DNA of 64,000 bases from Candidatus Sysuiplasma acidicola (GTDB taxonomy: Archaea; Thermoplasmatota; Thermoplasmata; Sysuiplasmatales; Sysuiplasmataceae). Each line of letters opens with the position of its first letter. Position 1 is the first letter of the stretch. Shown one piece after another: positions 7,868-16,682 of this stretch. The notes beneath the pieces were generated by a model. The model worked only from the letters and a program-made list of their open reading frames with translations, did not search any database and was not told the DNA's origin. Both the position numbers and the translations under genes were made by a program. The stretch is taken from positions 51,571 to 115,570 of the forward strand of contig JAHEAA010000006.1 in the NCBI GenBank assembly GCA_019721035.1. The letters are read 5' to 3'.

Positions 7868-9547
7868 CTACTGGTCCTTGCTCTCTCCTTCAGAGCCACC
7901 TGAGACCGTGAATTCCTCTGCCTTGACATACTGCGAACCCAGGGCAATCATCTGCTCGATCTCTTCGGTCTTGGTTGCGCTCACAACAGATATGGCGTAG
8001 AATATCAGAGATACGATTATCACGACTATGAAGTCGGTAGGGAACGGAAACACGCCGATACCACCATAGGTCGTTTCACCGAGATATGAAAGCACGAGCA
8101 GCGCCAGTATGAATAAGGGGACCCACAGACCGGACTTTATAGACTTTGCCGTGAATATGTTGTCAACCTTGGAAGTGAGATAGAAGAATGCGTAGACAAG
8201 AAGGCCAGCGAATATAGCGATGGCAATGTAGGCGACATAGGGCCATCCGGTCCAGTACACGATAAGCGCAGATCCCACAAACGCAATCGGGCTCAAAATA
8301 GATGCGCCAGACAGTCTGAATGGTCTCTTGAGTTCAGGTGCATGTTTTCTGAGTGCCATCAGGGCAGAGCCGCCAACAATGTACGTGAACACTGTCGCGC
8401 CCGAAATGAATCCTACGAGTTTGTACCAGCTCGGAAACGGAAGGAAGAATATGAAGCCAACAACCAGCGAGGCTACCAGAGGCAGAACAGGTATCCTGTA
8501 CTTTTCATGGATTTTTGTCAGTGCTGCCGGGTAATAACCGTTGGCTCCCATGCCGTACAACGTCCTCTGCGATGTTCCGAGATAGACACTAAGCGTGCCG
8601 GACGGTGAAATATAGGCATCGGCATAGAGCACGTAGGTCAGGAGCACCAGTCCTGCGGAAGTGGCCAGAGTAGCGAATGGCGCGTCAAATAGCGCTTTTG
8701 CGCCTGGAGCAGTAGCCAAAGCACCCCAGTTTCCTGCGTGGACACCAATTGCTCCCCAGTCGACGTGTCCAATGAAAACAACCTGGAGAAGGCTGTAAAG
8801 CACTATGCCAATCAGAACAGACCCGATGGTCGCCCTTGGTATGGACTTCTGCGGTGTTTTAGCTTCTCCTCCATAATCCAGCGCCTGTCTGAAACCAAGG
8901 TATGAAAACACTATACCCGAAAGGGATATTGCAGCAAACACGTTCGGCCATCCTCCGTAGAGGAAACCCGACGGAAGAGCGAAGTTGCCCGGATTGAATC
9001 CTACGGCAAGCAGTATTATGACTGTTCCAAGCGGAACTATGAGTTTCCACCAAGTCACGCCCGTGTTGGTTTTTCCCATGATCCTTATGCCCACGTAATT
9101 AAGCGCGAAAAACAGAAACATGAGGAGCATTGCAATGCCAATGCCAACCACAGTCAGCACTCCGGATGTCGCTACCAGGCCGTTGATGTATGTGGATGCG
9201 TACGTCACGACCGCTTCTGCTTCTATTGCGGGAACAGAAACGGCTGACAGGAAATACGCCCAGCCGAAGATATATCCCGCAAAACTATCATGCGAGAATT
9301 GAGCATACCTGACAATCGCTCCAGATCTAGGTATCATGCCGCCGAGTTCTGAATACACAAGGGCAATGGCCAGCACAATCAAGCCACCAACAAGCCAAGC
9401 TACAACTGCAGACGGACCGGCGAGCACGGCGGCACCGGAGGCTGCAAATAGCCAGCCAGAACCGATTATACCGCCGAGACTCAAAAACAACAGGTCCATT
9501 GTCGTCAGTTCACGTCTCAATTTTCTGTCGGATGTAGAACTTACCAA
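7868..9547 (-). CDS. APC superfamily amino acid permease
   Basis: 559 residues with 12-14 predicted membrane helices. The first helix carries FLSLGGIIGSGWLFA, matching the substrate-binding G-x-I-I-G-(S/T)-G motif of the APC family, followed by GPSAVVAWLVGGLIVL and the YSELGGMIPRSGAIVRYAQ stretch of helix 3, which identifies amino-acid/polyamine permeases strongly. The length and the C-terminal acidic tail resemble archaeal amino-acid permeases of the AAT group. Start TTG 9547 is supported by an AGAGGGGA ribosome site just upstream (about 9560) and gives the canonical RKLRRELTTMDL leader; the long, A+T-rich upstream region contains several TATA-like runs. Confidence 0.9.
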   Translation of the reverse strand: MVSSTSDRKLRRELTTMDLLFLSLGGIIGSGWLFAASGAAVLAGPSAVVAWLVGGLIVLAIALVYSELGGMIPRSGAIVRYAQFSHDSFAGYIFGWAYFLSAVSVPAIEAEAVVTYASTYINGLVATSGVLTVVGIGIAMLLMFLFFALNYVGIRIMGKTNTGVTWWKLIVPLGTVIILLAVGFNPGNFALPSGFLYGGWPNVFAAISLSGIVFSYLGFRQALDYGGEAKTPQKSIPRATIGSVLIGIVLYSLLQVVFIGHVDWGAIGVHAGNWGALATAPGAKALFDAPFATLATSAGLVLLTYVLYADAYISPSGTLSVYLGTSQRTLYGMGANGYYPAALTKIHEKYRIPVLPLVASLVVGFIFFLPFPSWYKLVGFISGATVFTYIVGGSALMALRKHAPELKRPFRLSGASILSPIAFVGSALIVYWTGWPYVAYIAIAIFAGLLVYAFFYLTSKVDNIFTAKSIKSGLWVPLFILALLVLSYLGETTYGGIGVFPFPTDFIVVIIVSLIFYAISVVSATKTEEIEQMIALGSQYVKAEEFTVSGGSEGESKDQ

Positions 9548-9701
9548 AGATTCCCCTCTCTTTGTGCAGCTGAATCAACTTTATTCAAATTTAAAGGTTA
9601 TCTGTGAATTTCGAAATAGTGCAAAATTAATGTTTATTAATCTATTATAATGTACTATACCACCAGACTGTCAGAGCCGGTGCATCCAAAACGCTTCCGT
9701 C

Positions 9702-10862
9702 TCAGACTTTTGTTATGACGTCAAATGAATCTCTGGCAGGCGGGAAAAGCAGCGAATAAATGAGCGTTCCTCCCTCGTATAGCGCCACGGGCAGCTGGAG
9801 CAGTGCCATCGGGATCATGTATTTTCTGGATGTTCTGGCAGAACCATACTGATAAAACAGGAAATAGCTGCCGAGATTGAATACGAGTATTATGTAAATG
9901 GGAAGCGGTAGCACGAGTCCGTAAAAAATGCATGCTACAAATACCAGGAAGCCGAGCACGCCTGTCCAGCCGACGGCGTATCTGTAGAGGAACCAGTCCA
10001 TTGTCTTTGCATCAATTTCCCTGATGCGCCTGCTGGACCAGAGTATGGACATGATCCACCTTCTCCTCTGCTTGTAAAAGTCCCTTGCAGAAACCGGAGG
10101 TGCTATCATTATGGGATGAGGTATGAAGCCGAAACTGTGGCCGCTCCTCACAATCATCTGTCCCATGATGAGATCATCGGCACCATAAGTACCGTAATCC
10201 CAGCCAAGTGCATACTCAACATCCGCCCGTATCACCAGTCCCTCACCGTGAACGGATTTTGGATGCCCTGTAGAATTGAAAAAATGACAGAACGAATCGC
10301 AGTTGGAAACTCTTACCATGTCCGCCAGCGTGGAAAGCATGTGGACGCCCGTCTTCCGGAGTCGCAGGTGCCCCTGTCCGGCATGTTCCTCCATCCTGAA
10401 AACATGTTCAAGATACTCTTCCGACACCAGAGAATCGTCATCCAGGTGGCAGATGTAGCTTTCGCTGCCATATCCGCAGCCGTGCAGATATTCTATGCCG
10501 AACTGCAGCGCCCGCATCTTGTTTCTGGTGTCGTGTGCCGTCATGTAATCTTTTGGCACTATGACCTCTCTGGCAGGGTAGCTGAATCTGTCCCTCTCCT
10601 CCTTTATCACAAAGAGTTCTATGTTCAGGTTGTATGAATGCAGCACTGAAAGAATGTGCTCAGCCACACGCGGATTCTGACCGTTTGTTGTCAGCACACA
10701 CAGGACCCTTCTACCTTCCACTGCCTTTCCGCTGTGGTCGCACTGTGTTGCAAACGTCTTTCTGTATTTCAGCAGAAGCCAGTCCTGCATAAACGCAATA
10801 GGGAAATAAAGCACCACGAGTGCCGCCGCGAATATTGTAAGACCGACAGAAAACGCCTGCAT
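9702..10862 (-). CDS. Membrane-bound family 2 glycosyltransferase
   Basis: 386 residues. An N-terminal membrane helix (about residues 5-25) leads into a GT-A domain with LCVLTTNGQNPRV, the nucleotide-sugar-metal site HLDDDSLV (DDD at 141-143), a GADD acceptor-site motif (about 228-231), and QRRRW (265-269), the Q-x-x-R-W motif of processive-type GT2 enzymes. Two to three more membrane helices follow (about 290-330, 345-370). The layout is like egghead/beta-mannosyltransferase and cellulose-synthase-like enzymes, which make glycolipids or surface polysaccharide at the inner face of the membrane. Donor sugar is unknown. It is divergent from the condensin operon, with its own TATA-like TTTAAAAA near 10898. 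Confidence 0.85.
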   Translation of the reverse strand: MQAFSVGLTIFAAALVVLYFPIAFMQDWLLLKYRKTFATQCDHSGKAVEGRRVLCVLTTNGQNPRVAEHILSVLHSYNLNIELFVIKEERDRFSYPAREVIVPKDYMTAHDTRNKMRALQFGIEYLHGCGYGSESYICHLDDDSLVSEEYLEHVFRMEEHAGQGHLRLRKTGVHMLSTLADMVRVSNCDSFCHFFNSTGHPKSVHGEGLVIRADVEYALGWDYGTYGADDLIMGQMIVRSGHSFGFIPHPIMIAPPVSARDFYKQRRRWIMSILWSSRRIREIDAKTMDWFLYRYAVGWTGVLGFLVFVACIFYGLVLPLPIYIILVFNLGSYFLFYQYGSARTSRKYMIPMALLQLPVALYEGGTLIYSLLFPPARDSFDVITKV

Positions 10863-10965
10863 TACCTTAATGGAATACTGTCACTGTATTTACGGATTTT
10901 TAAACGACTCTCAACATTGTTATCGACTAACACGCGGTTTAAGCCGTCCGTTCCACCTCCCGTAT

Positions 10966-10976
10966 CTATTATAAAC
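10966..10976 (+). promoter_or_regulatory. Probable TATA box of the smc operon
   Basis: CTATTATAAAC lies about 95 nt before the smc ATG at 11067. This would leave a leader of about 70 nt, unusually long for this window. Confidence 0.35.
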
Positions 10977-11066
10977 AGCTTCGATCATTATCTGCCAGAG
11001 CGGGATGCACTATGAGGTCTGCCTGTTTCGCACACTCAGTTGCCGGCTCATGCTGGTGATCCGGAC

Positions 11067-14000
11067 ATGTTTCTGAAGGAGATAATGCTTGAAAATTTCA
11101 AGTCATTCGGAAGAAAGGTCAGGCTGCCACTTCAGCCTGGATATACGGTAGTTACCGGGCCCAACGGTTCCGGAAAGTCGAACATATCCGATGCCATACT
11201 GTTCGTTCTTGGGCCAAAGAGTTCCAAGGTCATCAGAGCTGGAAAGCTGACCGACCTCATCTACAACGGAGGAAAGTCAAAGAATCCTGCATCCTTTGTG
11301 ACTGTCTCCGTCACATTCGACAACAGCGACCGTTCCATTCCGATAGATGCGGATGAAGTCACGTTTACGAGAACTGTCAAACGCTCCAACGACGGAGAGG
11401 GATACACGTCTTACTTCTATGTCAACGACAGGCGCTCATCGCTCACCGAATTCGACACGCTGCTGAGGGAGGCAAAACTCAGCGCAGACGGATACAATTT
11501 CGTCCAGCAGGGCGACGTCACAAGAATTATTGAAATGGGAAACACCGAGCGGAGGAGAATACTCGACGACATAGCGGGCATAACTGCCTTCGACACGGAA
11601 ATAGAAAATGCGGAAAGAGAGAGGGCACAGGTGGAGACCAATCTGCTCACGGCCAATTCGGTGCTTGGGGAACTGAGGCAGGAACTCAGGAAACTCGAGG
11701 CGGAAAAGAAGGCAGCGGAGAAGTACGTTGCTGAGAAGAAGAGGCTGGAGGATGCAAGGTTCACGCTGGCCATAAGGAAGATGGCCACCTCAGACGAGGA
11801 GCTGAAATCGATTAATTCACAGATCGAGCGCAACACCGTCCAGATTAATGAGCTGACAGAGAAGAACGAATCTTCCAGACTCGAGGTAAGGAAGCTGGTT
11901 GACGAGCTCGGTGTTAAAGATCGGGAACTCAACAGTTCCGGAGGCAGGGAATCGAAAGAGTTGAGGGAGAAGCTGGACAACGCCAAAATAGCAAAGGCAA
12001 GGCATACAGATGCCGCCGCAACCGCAGGGCAGGAGCTCGATGAGAAAAAGGAGGAGTGCAAAAGGCTCAGGAAGGCTGTCGATGCCGCAGTCAAGGGCAT
12101 CGCAGAAATGCAGTCCACGCTGGACGCAGACGAGGCCAAACTGAAGAGCTCACAGCATGATAACGCCGCACGCAGGAAGGAACTGCAGGCGCTGGAAAAG
12201 AGGATCGGAGAGGGGGACAGCAGGGCTGAAGGCATAAGGAAGGAGATGAACAGACTCGCGGTCAACATAACATCGCTCCAGTCCAGCATTCGCGAATTGC
12301 AGCTGGAATCAGACAGACTGAAGGATCGCGCAGATCGTGGCGCCAGGGAGCTGGCGGCACTCGAGGACAGGAAGAACACAAAGGATTTCGAATTCAGAGA
12401 CATCGCCTGGCAGCTTAAGGAGACTGGCAAGAGCGGAAAGGAGAAGGAAGACGAACTGAAGACGCACCAGGACAGTTTCAACACGAAGAAGAGGCAGGAG
12501 TCCTCCCTCGACGGCGCGCTTCGCGAGCTGGAATCCCAGATCAAGCAGGTCACCAGAGAGTACGAGAGGGCAAGAATACAGCAGGAAGCGAAAACGGACA
12601 TGCGCCTTGGCGGCGGCGGTGCCCTGAGGGCAGTGATGGATGCCAGAGACAGGGGGGAAATCAAAGGCATCTGCGGCACAGTGTCGGACCTCTGCAGTCC
12701 GGAGGAAGAGTTTCAGAATGCGGTTTCGGCGGCAGCCGGCCAGAGAATGCAGGCGGTTATAGTGGAAGACGACGGCGTGGCCGCATCGTGCATCGGCATG
12801 CTGAAGAGAGGCAATCTGGGCAGACTCACATTCCTTCCGCTGAACAAGATGCTGGAGGGCCGTCCGCGCGGAAAGGCCGTGATGGCAAGGAGCCAGACGA
12901 TGGGCTTCATCATTGACCACATAGGCTTCGACGAGAAGTACAGGGCGGCGATGTGGTACGTGTTCGGCGACACGCTCGTTGTCAAAAACATTGACGAACT
13001 GAGAAAGTTCATGGGTGGCATCAGGCTCGTAACACTCGATGGAGACATAGCCGAAGCAAGCGGTGCCATGGTCGGCGGCTCGATAGACCGCCATGCGAGA
13101 GCTGCACCGGACAAGGGCAAGGTGGAGGAACTCGGCGCAAAGCTGAGGGCGCTCACAACTGAGTCGGAGCAAAAATCGGCCGAGCTCAATGCAGTCAGGT
13201 CTGAACTCTCCTCCCTCGAGGAAAAGATCAGGCTGCTGAAGGGAAACATGGGAGACGGATCGGTTGCAGTATCAGCCCTCAATTCGCAGAAGTCTCAGAT
13301 TGAGAAGGAACTCAATGCGCTGGCGATGGAGATCAGGAAGCTCAGGGACTCGCTTGCCGCCGATGAAGCCGGATACAACGCAGCGGCAGCGAAACTCACA
13401 CAGCTTAAGTCCGAGCAGTCGTCGCTGGAAGCGCAGCTGAAGGCGAGGTCTGAGGAGCTGCTGTCAGATCAGCCGAAGGAGCTTACGGAGAAGATACAGT
13501 CGCTCAGGAGTGAGATCGCAGCAGCAGACGAAACCGTGCACGAGCTGAAAGTCGCAATAAGTGCAAATCGCACCGGACTTGAGTACCGCGGCAGGGAAAA
13601 AGAGCAGCTGGAGGAGCAATTATCTGCAGCCAGGGAACGTGTTTCGGCCCTCGAGCGCGGCATTAAGGACGATGAGCAGGCCGCGGCCGCACTCCAGATT
13701 GAAGTTTCGGCGCTGCAGAGGATGGAAGACGAACTCTTCAGATCGCAGAAGGCGCTGAGAGATCAGCGTGATGCTATTATGCAGGAGAAGATCAGGCTAG
13801 AATCAGACATATCCCAGACAGTGGAGCGGATAGATACACTCAGGGATCTTAACATCAGTCTCAAGACAAACATAGTAACTGCCGAAGCCAAGAGGTCCGA
13901 GATCCAGCAGGAGATTGAGAATCTCGGCAGGGCCGGAGCGACAAAGCTCGAAGGCGAAATGACGGCGGAGAAACTGCGTGAAACGATTTCCGCAGCGGAG

Positions 14001-14657
14001 GCAAACATCACCGCCATAGGCGGCGTCAACATGCTAGCCATCGACAATTACGACCACACGCGGTCCAGATGCGAAAGTCTCGAGGGCGAAATAGGCGCAT
14101 TCACGGAGAAGAAGAAGTCGCTGCTGAATCTCGTGGAGGAGATCAATTCAAAGAAGAGGACAGGGCTGCTGGCAGTGTTCCAGTCAATCAACACCAATTT
14201 TGTACAGGTATATGCGCAGCTCTCCGGCGGAAACGAGGGCGAACTCGTGCTCGAGGACGCCCGCGACCCGCTGCAGGGCGGTCTGCTGATAAGAGTGAAG
14301 CAGAAAGAGCGCAAGACGCTGAGAATCGAGGCGCTGAGCGGCGGAGAGAAGAGTCTGGCCGCCCTCGCCTTCATATTTGCGATACAGCAGTATGACCCTT
14401 CCCCGGTATACTTCCTCGACGAGGTGGACATGTTCCTTGACGGCATAAATTCGGAGGCCGTGGCGAGAATGGTCAGGGGGCTGTCGCACACAGCCCAGTT
14501 CCTTCAGATATCGCTCAGGAAAGTCACACTGAACAGCGCCGACAGACTCATAGGCGTAACGAAACAGCTTTCCGGCGTCTCTGAGATATTCCTCAGGGAA
14601 CTCCCCGAGGAAGAGACGGCCGGTCAGCCTGAAATGCAGGGAGTAGTGGATTCATGA
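11067..14657 (+). CDS. smc: Chromosome segregation protein SMC
   Basis: 1196 residues from ATG 11067, the usual size. The ATPase of the SMC-kleisin condensin-type complex that compacts and segregates chromosomes. The N-terminal MFLKEIMLENFKSFG leads to Walker A GPNGSGKS (residues 31-38). Coiled coil spans about 165-495, a hinge begins near GICGTVSDLCSPEEEF (about 530-670, glycine-rich dimer interface), and a returning coil ends near 1020. The C-terminal lobe has signature LSGGEKSLAAL and Walker B PVYFLDEVD. An upstream TTG at 11040 is rejected as start because homologues begin at MFLKEI and GGTGAT sits about 7 bases before 11067. It overlaps scpA by 4 bases. Confidence 0.97.
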   Translation: MFLKEIMLENFKSFGRKVRLPLQPGYTVVTGPNGSGKSNISDAILFVLGPKSSKVIRAGKLTDLIYNGGKSKNPASFVTVSVTFDNSDRSIPIDADEVTFTRTVKRSNDGEGYTSYFYVNDRRSSLTEFDTLLREAKLSADGYNFVQQGDVTRIIEMGNTERRRILDDIAGITAFDTEIENAERERAQVETNLLTANSVLGELRQELRKLEAEKKAAEKYVAEKKRLEDARFTLAIRKMATSDEELKSINSQIERNTVQINELTEKNESSRLEVRKLVDELGVKDRELNSSGGRESKELREKLDNAKIAKARHTDAAATAGQELDEKKEECKRLRKAVDAAVKGIAEMQSTLDADEAKLKSSQHDNAARRKELQALEKRIGEGDSRAEGIRKEMNRLAVNITSLQSSIRELQLESDRLKDRADRGARELAALEDRKNTKDFEFRDIAWQLKETGKSGKEKEDELKTHQDSFNTKKRQESSLDGALRELESQIKQVTREYERARIQQEAKTDMRLGGGGALRAVMDARDRGEIKGICGTVSDLCSPEEEFQNAVSAAAGQRMQAVIVEDDGVAASCIGMLKRGNLGRLTFLPLNKMLEGRPRGKAVMARSQTMGFIIDHIGFDEKYRAAMWYVFGDTLVVKNIDELRKFMGGIRLVTLDGDIAEASGAMVGGSIDRHARAAPDKGKVEELGAKLRALTTESEQKSAELNAVRSELSSLEEKIRLLKGNMGDGSVAVSALNSQKSQIEKELNALAMEIRKLRDSLAADEAGYNAAAAKLTQLKSEQSSLEAQLKARSEELLSDQPKELTEKIQSLRSEIAAADETVHELKVAISANRTGLEYRGREKEQLEEQLSAARERVSALERGIKDDEQAAAALQIEVSALQRMEDELFRSQKALRDQRDAIMQEKIRLESDISQTVERIDTLRDLNISLKTNIVTAEAKRSEIQQEIENLGRAGATKLEGEMTAEKLRETISAAEANITAIGGVNMLAIDNYDHTRSRCESLEGEIGAFTEKKKSLLNLVEEINSKKRTGLLAVFQSINTNFVQVYAQLSGGNEGELVLEDARDPLQGGLLIRVKQKERKTLRIEALSGGEKSLAALAFIFAIQQYDPSPVYFLDEVDMFLDGINSEAVARMVRGLSHTAQFLQISLRKVTLNSADRLIGVTKQLSGVSEIFLRELPEEETAGQPEMQGVVDS

Positions 14658-15538
14658 AAACAGCGGACATCGCGGAAACGGAATATGGGGCAATATTCAA
14701 CGAGCTTCTGTTCCAGAAGTCGTTGCTTGTCGAGGATGAGCGGAAGTATTCCGAAATAGGAAGGTATCTCGAAATAGCAAAGTCGCTTCCGGAGGCGGAT
14801 CACCATTCCATGAAGGATCCGCTTGAAAAGAGCATCGCAATAACCTTCGAGCTGGTTATGAGCAATCACATGGACCCGAGGTCCATAGATATAGTGAGAT
14901 TTTCCAGGCTCTATCTTGAGCGGATCGAGAAGGAGAATGCTGTCAACTTCGTCGTCGCGGGCAGATTGATATTCATGGCATGGAACGTGCTCAGGCTGGA
15001 AAGCGAGATGATGCTCCGGCGCATAGTCAAGGTGAAGGACGAACAGTCGGAAGTCAATCCAAACTTCTTTTACATCTTCGACGACGATCCGGTGAGCTTT
15101 GACGAAGGGTTTGAGCTTGAACCGGCCATTCACTCCAACTTCAGCCGCGAGGTGAGTATCATGGATTTGCTCGATGCATTCAGCGAGGCACAGAATGAAA
15201 TCGAGGAGCACCTGAACCGTGCATCCGGTGTTCCGCAGAAGACGGAACGGAAGTTCAGCGACAACGCCCACAAGGAAGATCCCGAGAAGGAGATAAATGC
15301 AGTGCTCGAAAGGCTCTTCTCCCTCGGCCCCGGTCCCGTGGCATTCTCCGATATGGTTTCAGGCAGGAACGAGTCCGTGACCGTTTTCCTCTCGATGCTC
15401 TTTCTCGCCAGGATGGGCAAGATCAGGATATGGCAGGAGGAATCCCCGCCCTGCGAAATATACATGGAGCCGCTTGGACAGCAGCAGTACGTCTCTGTTG
15501 AATACACGGCAGAGACGCAGCCTGAGAGCGGCATGTGA
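14654..15538 (+). CDS. scpA: Segregation and condensation protein A (kleisin)
   Basis: 294 residues. ScpA bridges the SMC heads and recruits ScpB. The N-terminal helical part (FNELLFQKSLLVEDERKYSEI) would contact the SMC neck; the middle matches the kleisin region SNHMDPRSIDIVRFSRLYLERI followed by VVAGRLIFMAWNVLRLESEMML, the archaeal form of the D-(P)..I.....Y........aae.L.l...Kaa motif. The C-terminal domain (about 215-290), with VAFSDMVSGRNESVTVFLSMLFLARMGKIRIWQEE, is the winged helix that binds the SMC cap. The ATG overlaps the smc stop (ATGA), so translation is coupled. Confidence 0.92.
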   Translation: MKTADIAETEYGAIFNELLFQKSLLVEDERKYSEIGRYLEIAKSLPEADHHSMKDPLEKSIAITFELVMSNHMDPRSIDIVRFSRLYLERIEKENAVNFVVAGRLIFMAWNVLRLESEMMLRRIVKVKDEQSEVNPNFFYIFDDDPVSFDEGFELEPAIHSNFSREVSIMDLLDAFSEAQNEIEEHLNRASGVPQKTERKFSDNAHKEDPEKEINAVLERLFSLGPGPVAFSDMVSGRNESVTVFLSMLFLARMGKIRIWQEESPPCEIYMEPLGQQQYVSVEYTAETQPESGM

Positions 15539-15553
15539 TGGAGGCATCGCCCG

Positions 15554-16057
15554 GTGGATGAACGGATGCTTGTCGTGGAAGCCATGCTCTTCTCCTCCGG
15601 AAGGCCAATCGCACCTTCGGAAATAGCGGAGGCATCTGGCCTTTCAGTGCAGGACGTGAGACAGTCGCTGAAGAAGCTGAAGCGTGTCTACAGCGGGCGC
15701 AGCACGGCGATAGAGATACTCAGGATAGGCGACAAATACTCGATGCAGCTCAGGAAGGATTTTCAGAAGAGCGCAAGGAACATGGCGCCAATGGAGCTGC
15801 CAAGGGACGTGCTCTCGGCCATTTCGCTCATAGCCTACTACCAGCCCGTGCTGCAGAGTGAGCTTGCCCGGAAAATAGGTCCGAGGATTTACGACAGCGT
15901 TGCAAAACTCCGCGAAATGGGGCTGGTCAACGTGAGGTCAAAGGCACACTCGCTCGAGCTGACCACCAGTTCGCGTTTCGCTGAATTCTTCGGCATCGAG
16001 GCGAGGAACAGCGCAGACATCAAGCAGTATTTCGAAAAACTCCTTTCGCAGAGATGA
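15554..16057 (+). CDS. scpB: Segregation and condensation protein B
   Basis: 167 residues. Two winged helices in tandem: MLVVEAMLFSSGRPIAPSEIAEASGLSV in the first (about 5-80) and LSAISLIAYYQPVLQSELARKIGPRIYDSVAKLREMGLVNVR in the second (about 95-155). This is the standard ScpB pattern with the I-A-Y-x-Q-P motif. GTG 15554 is taken as start; ATG 15566 is an alternative that removes four residues. The gap to scpA is 15 bases. With SMC and ScpA it forms one complete condensin operon. Confidence 0.92.
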   Translation: MDERMLVVEAMLFSSGRPIAPSEIAEASGLSVQDVRQSLKKLKRVYSGRSTAIEILRIGDKYSMQLRKDFQKSARNMAPMELPRDVLSAISLIAYYQPVLQSELARKIGPRIYDSVAKLREMGLVNVRSKAHSLELTTSSRFAEFFGIEARNSADIKQYFEKLLSQR

Positions 16058-16069
16058 CGGCGCGCCCAC

Positions 16070-16417
16070 TCACTTATTGCGCATGCGTTCTCTGATGTAC
16101 TCCAGCAGCACAACGGCATTGTTGATATCCGGGCTGCTCGAGGAATAGAGCAGCGTCACCGGGCCGGACGAGGCTGCGGAGACCAGTTCACCGACTGCCG
16201 CGCCGTTTGAGTCGAGCTCCGCACGGTATCTTCTGCGGAACTCGTCGTATTTCTCCCTGTCGTGGGAGTACCAGTGACGGAGTCCGTCCGACGGCGCTAT
16301 CTCCTTCATCCAGCGGTCGACGGCTGCTTTTTCACGGGACAGTCCCCTTGGCCATAGTCTGTCGACAAGCACGCGCATGCCGTCTTCCGGCGATGGAGCT
16401 TCATACACCCTCTTCAT
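16070..16417 (-). CDS. DUF488 family protein
   Basis: 115 residues from ATG 16417. The KRVYEAPSPEDGMRVLVDRLWPRGLSREKA opening and the DGLRHWYSHDREKYDEFRRRY core are the clear signature of the DUF488/YeaO group, small cytosolic proteins of unknown biochemical role. The C-terminal VTLLYSSSSPDINNAVVLLEYI is the last strand-helix unit. The frame stays open into the tRNA-Arg gene upstream (to 16528), but translation through a tRNA gene is unlikely; ATG 16438 is a second option. A minus-strand CTTTATGAAC near 16459 could be its promoter. The tRNA-Arg gene lies 70 bases upstream on the same strand. Confidence 0.88.
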   Translation of the reverse strand: MKRVYEAPSPEDGMRVLVDRLWPRGLSREKAAVDRWMKEIAPSDGLRHWYSHDREKYDEFRRRYRAELDSNGAAVGELVSAASSGPVTLLYSSSSPDINNAVVLLEYIRERMRNK

Positions 16418-16487
16418 GCGCAGGGTTCCGCGGTGCATGCAGTCAAATGGATGTTCATAAAGAAATACGCTTTCCAGTGTGCTGAAG

Positions 16488-16561
16488 CGCCCGAGCCGGG
16501 ATTCGAACCCGGGTCCGAAGATCCGCAATCTTCCAGGATATCCTAGCTACCCCACTCGGGC
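16488..16561 (-). tRNA. tRNA-Arg(GCG)
   Basis: 74 nt on the minus strand. The acceptor GCCCGAG pairs with CTCGGGC, discriminator G. The D arm is GGGT...TCCT with G18G19 and the U13-U22 pairing often seen in archaea; the anticodon stem GAAGA/TCTTC closes loop TTGCGGA with anticodon GCG at 16524-16526; the T arm CCGGG-TTCGAAT-CCCGG is perfect. No CCA end is encoded. It decodes CGC. A TATA-like CTTATTATT (plus strand 16594-16602) lies about 35 nt upstream. Confidence 0.95.
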
Positions 16562-16682
16562 AGGCGTGTCAGGGAAATCAATGCCTTGCTGTTCTTATTA
16601 TTATCCATCGGGTTGTACACGGTCCCAATCCGTTTTTTTGCAAAAATACTTAAGCCGTAGAGCATAGAACCACCAGAATCCT

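Noticed and set aside
7675..7947. 90-codon minus-strand frame upstream of the reductase
   Set aside because: Overlaps the end of the amino-acid permease gene and has no motif or ribosome site.
11417..12679. 420-codon minus-strand frame inside smc
   Set aside because: Serine/leucine-rich shadow of the coiled-coil codons of smc on the opposite strand; no domain.
12309..13282. Two further long minus-strand frames in smc
   Set aside because: Antisense of the hinge and coil region; no motif and fully overlapped by a certain gene.
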